64,000 nucleotides of DNA from Dissophora ornata (Eukaryota; Mortierellomycota; Mortierellomycetes; Mortierellales; Mortierellaceae): positions 1 to 64,000 of the forward strand of contig MU616566.1 in NCBI GenBank assembly GCA_025201705.1, read 5' to 3'. The notes beneath the pieces are model-generated. The model had not been told where the DNA came from. It did not search any database and worked only from the letters and a program-made list of their open reading frames with translations. The translations under genes were made by a program, and so were the position numbers. Of this stretch, positions 10,955 through 25,286 are shown piece by piece. Numbering within the stretch: the first letter of the stretch is position 1; each line of letters starts with the position of its first letter.

Positions 10955-12816
10955 ATGACGACCTACACGATGGCTTTGGTGGGTCTCAGGAGGGTTATTG
11001 ACAAACAGCTGAGCAAGAACAGGAAGCGCTCACCGTTTGAATACATCGTCCTGGCGACCATTGGTGTCCTCGTCGCTGCGGTCCTTAAATACCCCAACAG
11101 AGCTGTCCTCACCCGGGCGCGACCCGACCTCAAGGGCAAGACCGTCTTTGGCTTCCCTCTCTTGGGGAATATGCCTCAATTGCTGCGAGACCGAACCGAT
11201 TCCCTGACGTCAATGAACTCGGGATTCAAACATTTTGGGAACTACTTCTCGCTAACGGTTCCATTGTTTGGACGGATCATCTTGGTCAACACGCCAGAGC
11301 ACTTTGAATATATCCTAAAAAGTAAGTTGGTATTTGCTGTCTTCAATCGCGCCACTATTTTCGCGTGTACTTTGGATTGGTTGCATGCGAGACTTGTTCT
11401 GGTCACAAGAGTACGAAGCAACAATTGGCTCACATGCCATAAAATTCAATAGCAAATTTTAGCAACTACATAAAGGGCAAAATCTTCCACGACCAGCTTA
11501 CGGATATTCTAGGCCACGGCATCTTTGTCTCTGATGGCGATCTCTGGCGCTTCCATCGCAAGACCGCCGCCAACATCTTCACGACAAAACTGTACCGACA
11601 GCTGGTCGACAGTGTCTTCCGTGACTCTGCACTGGATTTCTGCTCTGTGTTGGAAAGGAATCGACTTGCACAGCGACCCGTGGATTTACAGGAGCTCTTT
11701 CTCAAGTTGACCTTGGACGCATTCGGGAAACTGACGTTCGGAATCGAGTTCAACGCGCTCGTCTGCGACGGGCCCAACGAGTTTGGAGACGCATTCGACT
11801 ATCTAACAGCAAACGTCGATGGACGAGTGGCGAACCCGTTTTGGTTCATCACGGACAAGATTAATCCTATAAAGTGGCGAAAACTCACAGGTGCCATTGG
11901 CGTGCTGGACAAGTTTGCCAACATGGCTGTTGTGAAGCGTAGAGGCGAAACTGAAGAGGAGAAGGCAAACAGACCCAGGGATCTTTTGGACCATTTCATT
12001 AACCATGTGGCGGACGATGGTACACAGTTGACAGATGTCGAACTCCGGGACGTCTTTGTCAACTTTATGATGTATGTTGCCCTTCATTGTCGCATATCTG
12101 AGCGCAGCGAACAAGATTCAGGACATTGATTCCTAACGCGTTATCGCTTCTCCTGTTTACTGAACTTTAGCGCTGGACGCGACACAACCGCACAAGCCTT
12201 GACGTGGCAATTCTATTCCTTGATGACCAACCCTCGTGTGATGAACAACCTTATCCGAGAGATCGACACAGTCTTGCAAGGCTCCCAGGCTTACAGCTAC
12301 GAGATGATGATGCATGCCTTTCCATATCTTAAGGCAGTCTTCCATGAGACCTTGCGCCTGTACCCGCCAGTTCCTAAGAACGTCAAGATGGTTGTCGAGG
12401 ATGACGTTCTCCCTGGAGGCCTCAAAGTTCATAAAGGCGACGTGATTGGGATATCCTCCTGGTGCCTGGGTCGAAGCAAAGATGTCTGGGGCGAGGACGC
12501 TGAGCAGTTTGTGCCAGAGCGCTGGCTGGTTTTCCCTGCACCAGACTCACCTTCGGATAATAATAGCAATGCTAATGTCAGTCCGTTTGGAAAGTTCAAG
12601 GCTGAGAGTCCTTACAAATTCACGTCATTTAACGCGGGACCAAGGCTGTGCTTGGGTCAGACGTTTGCCACACTTGAGGCACTAGTGACGACAACGATGT
12701 TGTTGCAGACCTATCAGTTCAAGCTTGTGCCTGGACAACAGCCGGCTATTGCGAAGGGATCGGTGACCCTCCCCATGGCACACCCGTTGCTCACCACGGT
12801 GACCAAAAGGGCCTAG
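10955..12816 (+). CDS. Cytochrome P450 monooxygenase, copy 2 (canonical heme loop)
   Basis: Exons 10955-11321, 11453-12071 and 12171-12816 give 543 aa. It has the same layout as copy 1: an N-terminal membrane helix, an I-helix AGRDTTAQ, ETLR, PERW and a fully canonical heme loop FNAGPRLCLG with Cys489. The first two introns occupy the same positions and phases as in copy 1 (after the HIQK/ILK region, and just before AGRD). The third intron of copy 1 is missing. The pair therefore arose by tandem duplication followed by divergence, with gain or loss of one intron. A fatty-acid or alkane hydroxylase role is inferred from the AGRDTTA motif and clan resemblance. An AATAAA lies 10 nt after the stop. 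Confidence 0.95.
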
Positions 12817-14845
12817 TGCCATGGTAATAAAATTTTGTAGTCCTTCGCCGTTTGAAATGAATCCAAAGAGGTGCAAAGAGATGCTCTCCTGGGCGGAGAA
12901 ATCGAAAAAAGGGTCCGTATTTGGAAATGAATGAGGAATTCTCCGCATCCAGTTGTAGATAAATGAATACACATGTCGAGGTACCTCTAGAAGGTTACTG
13001 GCCATGCTATCGGCCAGAGGCGTACATGTACATGAACGGTGGAGAGCTGCTCGCCATGCATAACTGTGGAGAACGATTTTTTTTCATTTTCCGTGTCAAT
13101 CTCCTCCGCATTTGGGTACCTCCTTGTCTCTGCGAAAAGGTCGAGGCCCGTCCACCTCGAAAGTAGAGAATGGCATGACTGATGGATTGAGAGCATCTGC
13201 GCTAGATTATGTTTTCCTCCCTTAATTTTTGATCATGCCTCGCTCGCTGACTTGCCAAGAGCGACCTATTTTTCCTTCGCCCTGCATGCTCTCTCCACTT
13301 TACTTTCTTCGGCATACCCACGATGCTCGATTTTTCCCACAACGTATATACCGCTTAGTGCGAATGGGAGTTCGTACGTGCATACGTGCTTCATGTATCG
13401 ATAGACAATCCTCCCAATTTTAACTTCTGTTAGTGAGGCAAGAGGCGTAAGATTTGTCGTGAAGAACAATGATGAGGATGAAATGGAGACCCAGGAACAC
13501 TGGCGACGGACGTCATAGGTATATTGTCCGACCCGTTGTAATTTATCTACTCCTCCCTCATGATCAACAACAATGCAGTACGTTGGTAACACAGTGCCTT
13601 CTGTCAACAATGACTTCACCAGAGAGGGAGAGAGAGACAGAGGGAGAGAGAGAGAGATGGACGGATGTGCGGATGTGCGGAGGTCGCCGAGCAGCTGTTG
13701 GGCCAGGGCACACAGTAAACAAAAGGGAAGAACCGTTGTTTCATCTCGTCGAATGCATGTTTTTGTTGCTGTTGTTACTGTTGTGATGGTGTTGTTGTTG
13801 TTTTGAGTGCAGTGCATATTACTATAGTACATACTTCATCGAAGGTGTAGGAAAGGTGGACCTTGCGTCTGCAAAAAAAATAAATAAATAATAGAATAAT
13901 TTGGCAACCCAGATGCATTGCGCCGTTTTGACGCCCAAAACTGAGGGACAACAAACCATTTCTATTTTCCTGCTCGGTGATGCACTGCTCGTAAAAAATT
14001 AAATGCAGGCCTGCACGGCTGAGAATATCGCTGACCAATACTTTGTCGCCGATCGTCTCCAGTGATCCGGATGGCACCCACACATTCAGACAGAGGCAAA
14101 CGGCAGACAGGCGGAGACAACAAACAGACAAGCAGATAGACAGACGGACGGACAAACTTGAAGGTAGACACAGGCTCACGCTAATGATGTTTCGACCCAG
14201 AAGTATTGAGATGCAAAGTCGCTGAGGGCTAATATCAATCGCAGACACTGTTTCGTCCGGATCTGGCCCTATGCAATCTTGTCCTTTTAACCTTGTTGTG
14301 GCCTTTCTGATACCTTCGTGAGACTGTTGCCTCTAATTCTGTTGAACTATATTGAGTGCTCCTAAATAAATCTGTGCCTTACCTATCGGCCTCGTTGGAT
14401 TGAATGTTTGAACCTTGGACACACCTTTGTTGAACAACAATACTACGCAGGTCGTTGCTCTCTGAGAGCAAACGACCCTGTAAACTCAGCCAGTCGCTAA
14501 TACTTATTGCCCGACGGTTAATGCCACGCTCGCCTTCAGGTACTCTTTGTGTCCATGTTTTTGTCGTTCTTCTTTATCTAACCTGCATTTCTCACTTTCG
14601 CATTTTCTTTTCGTTTCTTTCCTTTCAAACCCAAAGAACGACTCTGTGCTCTTCAAACCCATCATTCCCCCTGGCCAGAAACACATCGCTTCTCGTCCGC
14701 CTCAGCACGCCACTCCTCCCTATCATCATCGCCCTTTCCTCCCTCCCTCCGCGCACCAATATTTCCTCCGTCCATCTTGACTACTTCTCACGACAGCACA
14801 ACTATACCCCCCTCTTCGGAACATCACAGACTGATATCCTCCATC
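12817..14845. other. 2 kb gene-poor interval with simple repeats
   Basis: No supported gene. It contains a GAGA-rich run (13620-13660), a GTT/TTG-rich run (13755-13805) and a GACA/GACG-rich run (14090-14160). The longest open frame (13266-13832, minus) is built from these repeats and is not credible as protein. The last 300 bp are C/T-rich and probably form the promoter and leader of the gene starting at 14846. Confidence 0.5.
12826..12831 (+). terminator. Poly(A) signal of P450 copy 2
   Basis: A perfect AATAAA lies 10 nt after the stop codon at 12816. It is close to the stop but within the range of compact fungal 3' ends. Confidence 0.5.
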
Positions 14846-17800
14846 ATGGGAATTTTTCACAAGCAGCTCTTGTCAGCTCACTATGAAAACGAAGATGTCC
14901 AGATCAGTGCAGAGCTATGCTCAAACATTACCGTCAACGTTGTTGGTCTTGCCAAGGTAACAATTCCCAGCATTCAAGCCTACTATTATCGCTCCCCCCA
15001 TTTCCCCCCCTTTGCGACCCGATCCTTTCACTATCATTTGAGGATGCTTCTAGTACCGTTTAACAGTCTACAGCGACGCAAATGCGGTGTATAAGAGTGA
15101 GCTCCTTCGCCTCGAAGTTTTCTGTTCCTTGACTTCTTGACTGTTAAAACCTCTGCATACTGCAACATTTTTTAACATGCAGCAGTGGGTCGACCCAAGG
15201 TGTTGCTTGATCCATCCACAGAGGGAGGGGTTTATTTGCCATTGGGGATGCGGAAGAGGGATTGGGTATATAATACGGTCAATATCGAAGGAGGATGCAC
15301 GAATGTGTGAAGGACTAGATGCTGTCTTCTCAATGCGCATTCCACCGAATGCTTTGCTGCCTTCTATTTCGCATCATTCTTCGGCCGCAGCGCCATGGCG
15401 TTGGTGCTCTCAGACGTGTGGTCATTGAGCTTACTATCCTCACCATACGTGGACACATGTCCACAGTAGCTTTTTTTACTTCCCAGCAGCCAACCAATTC
15501 AATTCCGCCGCATAATTCATTCACATCGAACCTCAATTTTATACAGCTTTCACTTGGTGGATGGCTGCTTCGCTGTGTTTGATGTTGTTAGACTACCGTG
15601 TCTATCACCGTGTTTGACCGCCATTATCCAAATAAGCGCCAACCCTATCTGTTTATGGTCACAATCCAGTCTGCGCAACTGTAGTCCATTTTCCTCCAAG
15701 TACTCATCACCCCGAGGGGACATGTACACCACACACACACATACATGGCACACACACCACAAACACAGATTCATGCTCCCCATGTACCACTCCAAACACA
15801 ACAGCCTGCGAACATAAAGAAAACGAAAAACAACGAAAAACTTCTACATAACACGTTTTCAAGGATGTGGTGCTTTGCTTGTGTCCTCCAAAAGGTTGCG
15901 AGATGCTCCGCGGCATGACCACATTCATCACATCCTTACCCCGATCCTTCCTATCCACTTTTGAGCTCTTGAGCCTGTATTGTTCTTTCTTTTTCTTCCC
16001 TTCTTTCTATATCCATTCCCTTGTTTCTCACTTGCACTCCATTCTGCGCCCATGCATGCGAGCCACTTTTTTTAATAACGGACAGGTCATCCGATCCCCT
16101 AATGAAGTGCTGGGTGTGGCGTTTGTTTGAGAGGTCATTTCATAATTCGAGAGCACCCTCGCGCTACTTCATGCTGCTTGTGTTTGTGTTTGTGTTTGTG
16201 TGCAAGCCATTGATTAGAATTATCAGGCACAGAAAGAGAGCGCTATTGGAAGGGCCTATCAGGAACTGGTGTTGCGCAACCGCTCTCTGTGTAGTTCGGC
16301 TCTAGCGTACATGATCAGAGAGGTTGCGGGTCAACTTTTCGTTACTATCTGTTACATTCATTGCTTTGAGACGTTGAGAGCACTCTCACATTATTATTTT
16401 TCCTGTTGAACTTTATGTGTGGTGAGAACATTGTTCACCCACTCATTTTCCGATCGCTCTGGAAGCAGCTCGGCGCCCGGTATGACAAAGGAAAGGAGAT
16501 AGAAGAGGATTATGCATACGCGTCCAGAGAATATTCCAAATTGGGGAATAGGCTGACTACGGTGTGCGTCTTTCGGTATTTAATTGACACAGCGCCCACA
16601 GCGCCACAGCGCCATCCAAGTGTTTGTTTGTGACACACGTCGACGTCCACCATGCAGCCCTGCCTCCAGGGCAAGCAAACACCTGCAGTGATCAATCATG
16701 CACTCCAAGGAAACACATGCACATCCACTCACACCTACACACACCTACGCACACAGTTTTTAGCAGTGAGGAATGGCATTCCACTCCTTTGCCATTGGCA
16801 CATGAACCCTATTTAACCTTCATGGAACTTTTTTGTGCCTCTGACTATTTATTCCATTTAGGGTGATATCACGATACTCAGCGGGAATGAAGACATGATC
16901 CAGATCAAGACCAGTGTCCAAGCCAAGGAGTCACTCCTCAAGAACGCAGCAGCATTGGAGCCGATCCAAGATGGAAACCGATATACTTATACGATCCATA
17001 CGCCATTAGAGGAAAAGCTGGAAAAGGCCGTGACATTCCAGGTGTTTATCACGATCCCACGACATCTCGATAGTCTAGAATCGTTCACGATCGAGGGTAG
17101 TAACGTGGAGTTGGCGATAGGAAACATCAGCCATACATTTATCCGGAACTTGCGCATCTCGACCGGAAGGGGAGATACTTCGATCGATGTAAGTTTTCTT
17201 TTCATATGCATTCACTGTATAGTCATCATGCTTTAAACTTTCAGCAAAGCATTTGAACTAACCGCCGCCACCAATTTCCTGTCCGCTGCAGAGTTTTTAC
17301 GGTGAATATGCCACCATCACAAGTACGATTTCCGGCAGCATCCAAGGCAAGTACAGCGTCGCACGGCTAGTAGCCACCACCAAGGCTGGTAGGATCAGCT
17401 CGGATGTTCATCTCCTCAACACGGATGACCAGCTACCCGCACCCAAGGTCATCTGCCAGGCTGCCAACTTCCGCATCAACCTTAGCGTCGACGGCAGTGA
17501 CCTCTTTGGACCCTTCACAGTCGAGGCCAAGACCCAGTGCTCACCTCTGGACGCCAAGATCCTTCTCTCCAGCAAAGACCAGAGACTTGTGGGCAACTTT
17601 ATCAACTTTGGTGGCCCGACCCGGATCCGTATGTCTGGCAATTACCAGGGCCGGATTGAGGCGAGGACACATTATGGAAAGATTTTTCTGGAAGAACCCG
17701 AGTTTGTGAGGCTGGAAGGCGCTGTGTTGACCATACCTTCGTTGAGCGACAGAACGTCGTCTACGACATTGATAGCGCACCCACAGGACTTTCAACCACA

Positions 17801-18194
17801 GCATCCTCAGCGCACCGGCACGGTGTCTTCGTCTTCAGGATCGCATCATTCGAACGTGATCTCGTCCAGGAATTCCTCGCAGGGCACAACCATGTCCTGG
17901 GGAGAGGACAGTAACGCCCAGCACGCCCATCACAGCCAAGCTCAGCAGAGCCATCCGCCATCTTCACCAGAGTCGATTAAAAGTTCGGGGTCGAATTCGA
18001 GAGCAGAGTCGACGACGGGTTCGTTGACGGAGGGTCAGTCTGTGAATGGTCAGCCGCGAACAGAGAAGCAGAAGAAGAAGGATGAGGAGAAGGATTCGAT
18101 AATTACTAGGGAGGTGATTGGAAGGATTGGCGACGGGCCAGGGTTGGTCATGGCCAAGAACAGCAGTGGAGATATTATTGTCGAGTTGATCTAA
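14846..18194 (+). CDS. DUF4097-like beta-repeat protein with very long first intron
   Basis: Exons 14846-14956, 16862-17188 and 17292-18194 give 446 aa. The central 250 residues alternate short hydrophobic strands with turns (VNVVGLAKGDITILSG; ISTGRGDTSIDSFYGEYATITSTISG; TRIRMSGNYQGRIEARTHYG). This resembles the right-handed beta-repeat of DUF4097-type putative adhesins, a domain common in Mortierella proteins; the family call is tentative. The C-terminal 150 residues are Ser/His/Gln-rich and disordered, then a Lys/Glu stretch, ending IGDGPGLVMAKNSSGDIIVELI, itself like one more beta repeat. There is no signal peptide, so it is probably intracellular. The first exon is only 37 codons, and its VGLAK joins GDITILSG smoothly, which supports the 1905-nt intron. 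Confidence 0.75.
14957..16861 (+). other. 1.9 kb first intron of DUF4097-like gene
   Basis: It starts GTAACA, ends TTTAG and is about ten times longer than most introns in this window. It contains scattered CA-rich repeats (15730-15770, 16715-16755) and several short frames on both strands, none convincing. I could not identify a nested gene or a structured RNA by eye. An alternative promoter near exon 2 is possible but not visible. Confidence 0.6.
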
Positions 18195-18969
18195 AAAGAA
18201 CAACAACACGCACTGGCGACAAAAGAAACCATTTTTCCCTTCATCCGTCCTTTTTTCATTTGCTCTGTTTTTCTTCCTATTCTATGATACGCATCTTTCC
18301 TTGTTTTTTCTTTCATTTCTGCGGTCATTTTCAATCTAGTCCCTCTCTCGCCTAATTTCCAACATTGTAGAGCATACACAATACATCCATCTAAAAATCT
18401 TCAGCTTCATATCTTGCACGCGCCATCATGAATCGTAATAAATGTTTTATGGACTGTTCTTATCAAGCTCTCCATTTGTGGGAGTTTCAGTCATTTGTCG
18501 AAGTGCATGGCACGAATACAGAAATACATACTTTGTTGATTTTTGCGGAGTGCAGATAAGAGAGTTGATCTGGTCGTGTTGACGCGCGTGGAGTTCATAT
18601 CCAGATAAAGATACTTTCAGTCCTTATCAGCTCAGCAGCGAGCAAGATATGGACGTGTTTCTACACACCGCCGCCCTCATACTGTACGCGATTATAATCT
18701 GAGTTTGCAAAGATCTTTCCTGGGAGGCTTATCATAAAATCCCCTCCACACAAATTATTGACCCCACCCACAATGACCGCAAAGGACAGATAACAGCGTC
18801 GTACTAATCTTAATACATAATCGGTCCTGATCCATGTAGATCAACCCCAGTTCTCAAAGATGTTGCTAAATGATTAGAGTGCCTTTTTATTTACAAATAG
18901 TATTTATGACAAAACCCGCGATTTTCTTCCTCGTGTTGTTGGGAGACAAGTAAAAAGCGATTTGGGGAT
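18195..18969. other. Convergent intergenic region, no gene seen
   Basis: It lies between the 3' ends of the DUF4097-like gene and GAPDH. AT-rich with no conserved frame, it presumably holds both 3' UTRs. Confidence 0.5.
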
Positions 18970-20584
<1,615 letters not shown>

Positions 20585-20637
20585 GTTTGTGAGGAGGTGT
20601 GGTGAGGGGGTGTGGTGAGAGGAAGAGTGTTGGGGTT

Positions 20638-20693
20638 AAAGAAGAAGGGAAAGAAGAAAAAGAAGAGGGGAGAAAAAACCCGAATATATATAT
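20638..20693 (-). promoter_or_regulatory. GAPDH core promoter: TATA plus CT-rich leader
   Basis: On the minus strand an ATATATATAT element (20684-20693) lies 100 bp before the ATG at 20584. A near-pure pyrimidine tract (20640-20678) follows it. TATA plus a CT block is the usual core-promoter layout of highly expressed fungal glycolytic genes. This is inference from spacing and composition. Confidence 0.55.
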
Positions 20694-22072
20694 GGGGTGT
20701 CATGTCAATCAGGTCCCAGAACCTGTGACTGTCTACATGTGGGAGTTCACGTCCCAACGTCATGATTATTGTCTTCCGTACTTGCCCTTGTCTCGATCTT
20801 CTCTCACGGTCCATTGCGCTTTGTCTTTGTGCGACGCTTTTGGTGCGCCCTCACTTGCGACCCCCATCCTCTGTCCTTAGCCACTGCCACTCCCGGCTTC
20901 CATCCCTCGGAAAGAAGGTTTCACCGCCTTGGAAAATAAGCGTGTGATTGCACCGATCCAGAAAATCACATCTGCCACTGCTTCCTTGATGCGGTCTCTC
21001 CCTTCGGGTGGGCAAGGAACGAGATATGTTGACAGGCACGTATGGTGGCACAATTGAGTCCCGCGAGCTCGGCTCTGTTTCGCGTCTGGTTGTGATTAAT
21101 GAGGCCAAAAGAGGCAAACCCGCAAGGTATATTTAACTTTTTAAGCTTTCATGTTCCCTTGTGAAAGTTCATGAACGGAGATGAGGGAAGCGGACAGAGG
21201 CGGAGACTCTGGAATAATGCCCACGGGCGACGGACAGCAAGAGCGTGCTTCTTATTATTTTGTCATTTGCTCTTGCTGAGAGTTGATCGTGGTTGTCTTG
21301 TCTGGCTGTCTGTGTGATCGTGGATCTGTCTGTGTTTGTAATTTATTGCTGGGGGAGAGTGTGGGAAGAAAAGTCGGGTAATGGGATCGGACACAGAGAA
21401 GCAGAGAGCGATCCTGCCGCAACCTGAAGTTTGAGTAAATACACAGCAGCAAGACAGTGCGTCTCGACACGAAGTAGGCTGGTCTTACCGACGGGGAGGT
21501 ACCGGTACCTGCAGCAGACCCTTCCCCACATTTTCGGTTTATTTTTACCTTCGCTTCTCGTCTCCGTCCACCCCTGTTCTAGCTTGCGCGCACTCCTTCT
21601 CTCTTTCTGCTTCCCTTCTCATATTCTCTGCCTCGACTACTCAACACCTCTACTCAACTCTGCTGGCTGCACAACTCTTCTACTCATCTCTATTGTTCGG
21701 CTCTGCGATGCAACTGTGCTACCCGTATACTGTCGCTCAATCTTCTACTTAACTCTTTGCTATCAATGCGCTCAACTTCATAATCCTGCTCGTGAAACCG
21801 GATCAAAGCAGCGTAATAGTCCCAGATAGCGATGAATCCGTCGTCGGACCATTATTACATCTTCTGCGAAGGAGCGAGTTCAAACATGTCTTGTGGTCCA
21901 ATGATCCTGACTCTGTTCCTGCTTGAAATTGCCGGGATCACAGGCCCAAAAAATAAATTTTAATCCTTGAATATTGATGTGGCTTTGACAGGTTCTTTTT
22001 TTTTGTCCGCGCTTGGACGTGCCTCAATGGAAAGGTATTTCTTTCATTCATGCTTCACCATTACACATCCTA
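20694..22072. other. Divergent intergenic region GAPDH / DNA polymerase eta
   Basis: About 1.4 kb with C/T-rich runs on the plus strand (21540-21700) and no credible frame. It should hold upstream elements of both genes. No tRNA or snRNA-like structure was recognised. Confidence 0.45.
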
Positions 22073-25000
22073 ATGTCATCGACCGCACCACACGTCCAAG
22101 TACCTGACGTGCTGAAGCGGCAGAAATGCTTTGTACACATAGACCTTGGTAAAAAAAAAGGCGAACATTTGTACAATATCCCCGGACAATTGTGCCAGTC
22201 GTGATTTCCACAATTTGCCACAATTTGCCACCAATTTTTTTAACTAGGGTGTCTTTTCAAATTTCATTATGCTCCTTGATTATCTTCCAATAGATTGTTT
22301 CTTTGCTCAAGTAGGCAAGTGTTTGCAGTACAGAAGACGACTAACCACGAGCCATGATGGGCTACCAGAAGGAAGATCTTAACATCTTAAACTGATGCCC
22401 TACACCTCTTGCAGAACAAATTAGATTGGGATTGAGCACAGACGTGCCTTTGGTATCACAGCAATGGAATGCCATTATCGCCGTCAACTACGCCGCCCGA
22501 AAGTTTGGCATCACTCGTCTTCACCACAATGTCTTTGACGCAAAGCAACTCTGTCCAGGTGAGCTCATTTCGCCGTTCTGAGATCAAATCCTTTCTTAGA
22601 TTAACTAAAACAAAAATGACTTGTTCTCCAGAACTTGTTTGTGCACATGTGGCAACACTAGGACCAGGAGACTCACAACCGGACTACTACCCTGCACCGT
22701 CGCGCTACACGCACAAAGTCTCGTTAGACCCGTATCGCAAAGCGTCCGCCAAAATCTTTGCCGTATTTAAGAAATTTTGTCAGAAATACCAGAAGGGAGG
22801 ATTGGACGAGATTTTTATGGATGTCACGGACATCGTGAACCAGAGGATCATGGATCGATATGGAAATGACCTGTCCAATTGGGACCGAGGGTCTGCAGAT
22901 ATGATTGATTGGAGGAAGGGTCATCCCGAGGCAGGAGTAGTCTTTGGTATGCCTCGGGATGGTGCTGTCAATGGAGCCTCGAGCGGGGTCGGTGTAATGG
23001 ACGATGAGGACGAGGATGATGAAAGAGAAGGACTGGATGGGATCAAGGCAGAGGAGGACGAGTACAGCGTGGAGAGCGACTTTGAAGAAAACGAGCCCCC
23101 GTTGGAGGATGCGGATGATATCGACGCAGTACATGAGCAAGCTCAGGAGGACGATTTCGATCTCGATCTAGAGCAGTATCTGGACAGCGACTTTGATGAC
23201 TCGTTCTCACTGCCACACCCGAATCTGCAGGCGGATTCAGTCAAGGACATTGAAAGTGTTAGCACACATTCTGGATCAGCCGCACCACACCAACCCGGTA
23301 CATCTAGTACTTCTGAGAGAGAGGAATCCACACCTCCAAACAATGAAAAATCCGAAGAAGAGCTCCTGCGCGAGAAAGAGGCCGAAGAAGAGCGACTTCG
23401 GGTAGAGAAGGAGCAGTTGTTGCCTTACTACGGTATCCCAGAGGGAACATTTGAAGAGGAGTTCTGGGCAGAGATGCAACTCCTCATAGCAGCAGAGTTC
23501 TCAAACGAAGTTCGGTATGCCGTGAGAGAGGAGTTAGGATACACTTGTTCCGCAGGAATTGCAAACAACCGACTATTGGCCAAACTCGGGTCGGGTATGA
23601 ACAAGCCGTATCAACAGGTTAGAGACGCGGCATTTCTAGCAACCTTTTGTTATACGTGCGTTGATGCTATCATAGCTGACACATGTGACATTACGATTGA
23701 ATTTTAGACAATTGTTCTGCCCAAGTATACACCAGACCTTCTTCACGGACTCAAGCTTAACAAGATCCGTAATTTGGGAGGAAAATTCGGGAAACAGGTG
23801 AAAGAGGACTATAGCATTGAGCGAGCATCCCAGTTGTGGCCTGTGCCGTTGAGACAGTTGCAGCAGAGGTATGGCGAGCAAGCTGGTTTGGAGCTATGGC
23901 AGTGGTGCCGAGGTATTGACCATGTCGGGATCACAAAGATCAAGTCGAAATCGATGGGTTCTCACAAGTCGTTCATTCCAGCATTGGACGATATGGAGGA
24001 GATTCAATTCTGGATATCCTCCATGAGTCTAGAACTGGTCTCGCGCATGCAGGAAGAGTATGACGAAACGGAGCGGTGGCCACGGACTGTGTCATTGGGG
24101 TTCTATGGAGGGCGGCGAGCACAGCAGGATCAGCAGCAACAAGGGGAGCGTAAATCAAGTTTTCGAGCGCCACATAAAGGCTCACGATCCGTGCCATTGG
24201 GAAGTAGATTTGAGTACGGAGGCGTTGAGGGCCTTGCAAGAAAGATGTATGGTGTGGTGGAGAAGCTGATTAAGGAGTATGAAGCCGGAAGAGGGCGGCC
24301 GATCCTGCCTTTGGTGCTGTTGGACATTACAGTGTCAAACTTTTCAGGTGGACGCGAGAGTGCCATGGGTGATATTACAAAATTCTTTTCAAAGGCGCCT
24401 GCTCAGCCCTGGCAGACCCAACTACTGCCGCCCAATGACGAGTCCAATACTCACTCTTTGGGGCAGATGGATAATCGGAAGGTGGCTGCCGAGTTGTCAG
24501 TAGATCGGACAATAAGCCTTCATGAATCCGAGGACCGATCTGCAAAGCCGTCTGAAGCAACAGAAGCCAACGGTAGGCGACTGTTTTTCCAGCCAAGAGC
24601 AACAACAGTACAGAAGGATCACCTCTCCACCGGATCCATCCAAAACCTACATATCGACCACGACCCAAGCTCTGAGAAATTTTCACCATCGTCGCCAGCA
24701 TCCCTGTCCCCACGATTATCACCATCACCACAGCAGCAAAAGCGGACGAAATCCAGCGAAGCAACAGCTGTAACGACGGTTCTCTGTGAGCAGTGTCCAA
24801 GCCCGGGTCAGCAAATCTCAGTTGAAGAGTGGGAACAACACGCAGACTATCACTTTGCGCTCAGTCTATTGGAAGATGACAGAAAGCAGCAGCAGATCGA
24901 GCGACAGCAGCAGCAGCATGCCAACATGGGGAGTGCCAAACATCATGCTAGCAACAGTGGCGGTGCAAAGCGCAGCGCTGTTTCATCTTCGTCGACACTT

Positions 25001-25090
25001 TCGACGCGAGGCAAGCGTAAGAAAGCTGGATCTTCATCGGGGATATCAGTGGCGCCACTCTCCAAGTTTTTCAAGCCCAGTGCAGAATAA
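22073..25090 (+). CDS. RAD30: DNA polymerase eta (translesion, Y-family)
   Basis: Exons 22073-22148, 22294-22314 (21 nt), 22415-22558, 22632-23617 and 23708-25090 give 869 aa. It bypasses UV lesions in the nucleus. Catalytic carboxylates: Asp24 in HIDLDCFF, and an Asp-Glu pair near 138-139 (LDEIFMDVTD), with YYPAPSRYTHKVS upstream of it. The helix-hairpin region shows CSAGIANNRLLAKLGSGMNKP. A strongly acidic, low-complexity segment (residues about 195-345) interrupts the catalytic core. The C-terminal half has a UBZ ubiquitin-binding zinc finger (Cys769, Cys772, His787, His791), an internal PIP-like MGDITKFF (near 628) and a terminal PIP-like APLSKFFKP. Intron 2 must be a GC-AG intron to keep AQVEQ intact. 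Its length is near that of other fungal and animal pol eta once the acidic insert is discounted. Confidence 0.95.
22315..22414 (+). other. GC-AG intron in DNA polymerase eta
   Basis: The donor is AG|GCAAGT, the usual strong consensus for GC-AG introns, and the acceptor is CTTGCAG. Using the nearby GT four bases upstream (CAA|GTAGGC) would shift frame and stop at once. The GC donor restores the universally conserved QVEQ. Confidence 0.85.
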
Positions 25091-25286
25091 CGCCTCTTGT
25101 AAAATAACAACAAATAAGCATTGTATCATATACGCCTACTATATATTTGCTAAGATGAATTGATGCTATCGATGAATTGGGTGGGAGGGTTTATTGCTTG
25201 ATGTTTTTTTAATTGTTTTCACGTTTTTTTCTTTTTTCTTTTTTTCTTTTTTCATTTTTTCATTTTTTCATTTTTTTCTTCGTCCT

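Noticed and set aside
13266..13832. 188-codon minus-strand frame
   Set aside because: Built from microsatellite-like runs (SLSLPLSLSPS, Asn/Thr runs), with no domain and no splice support.
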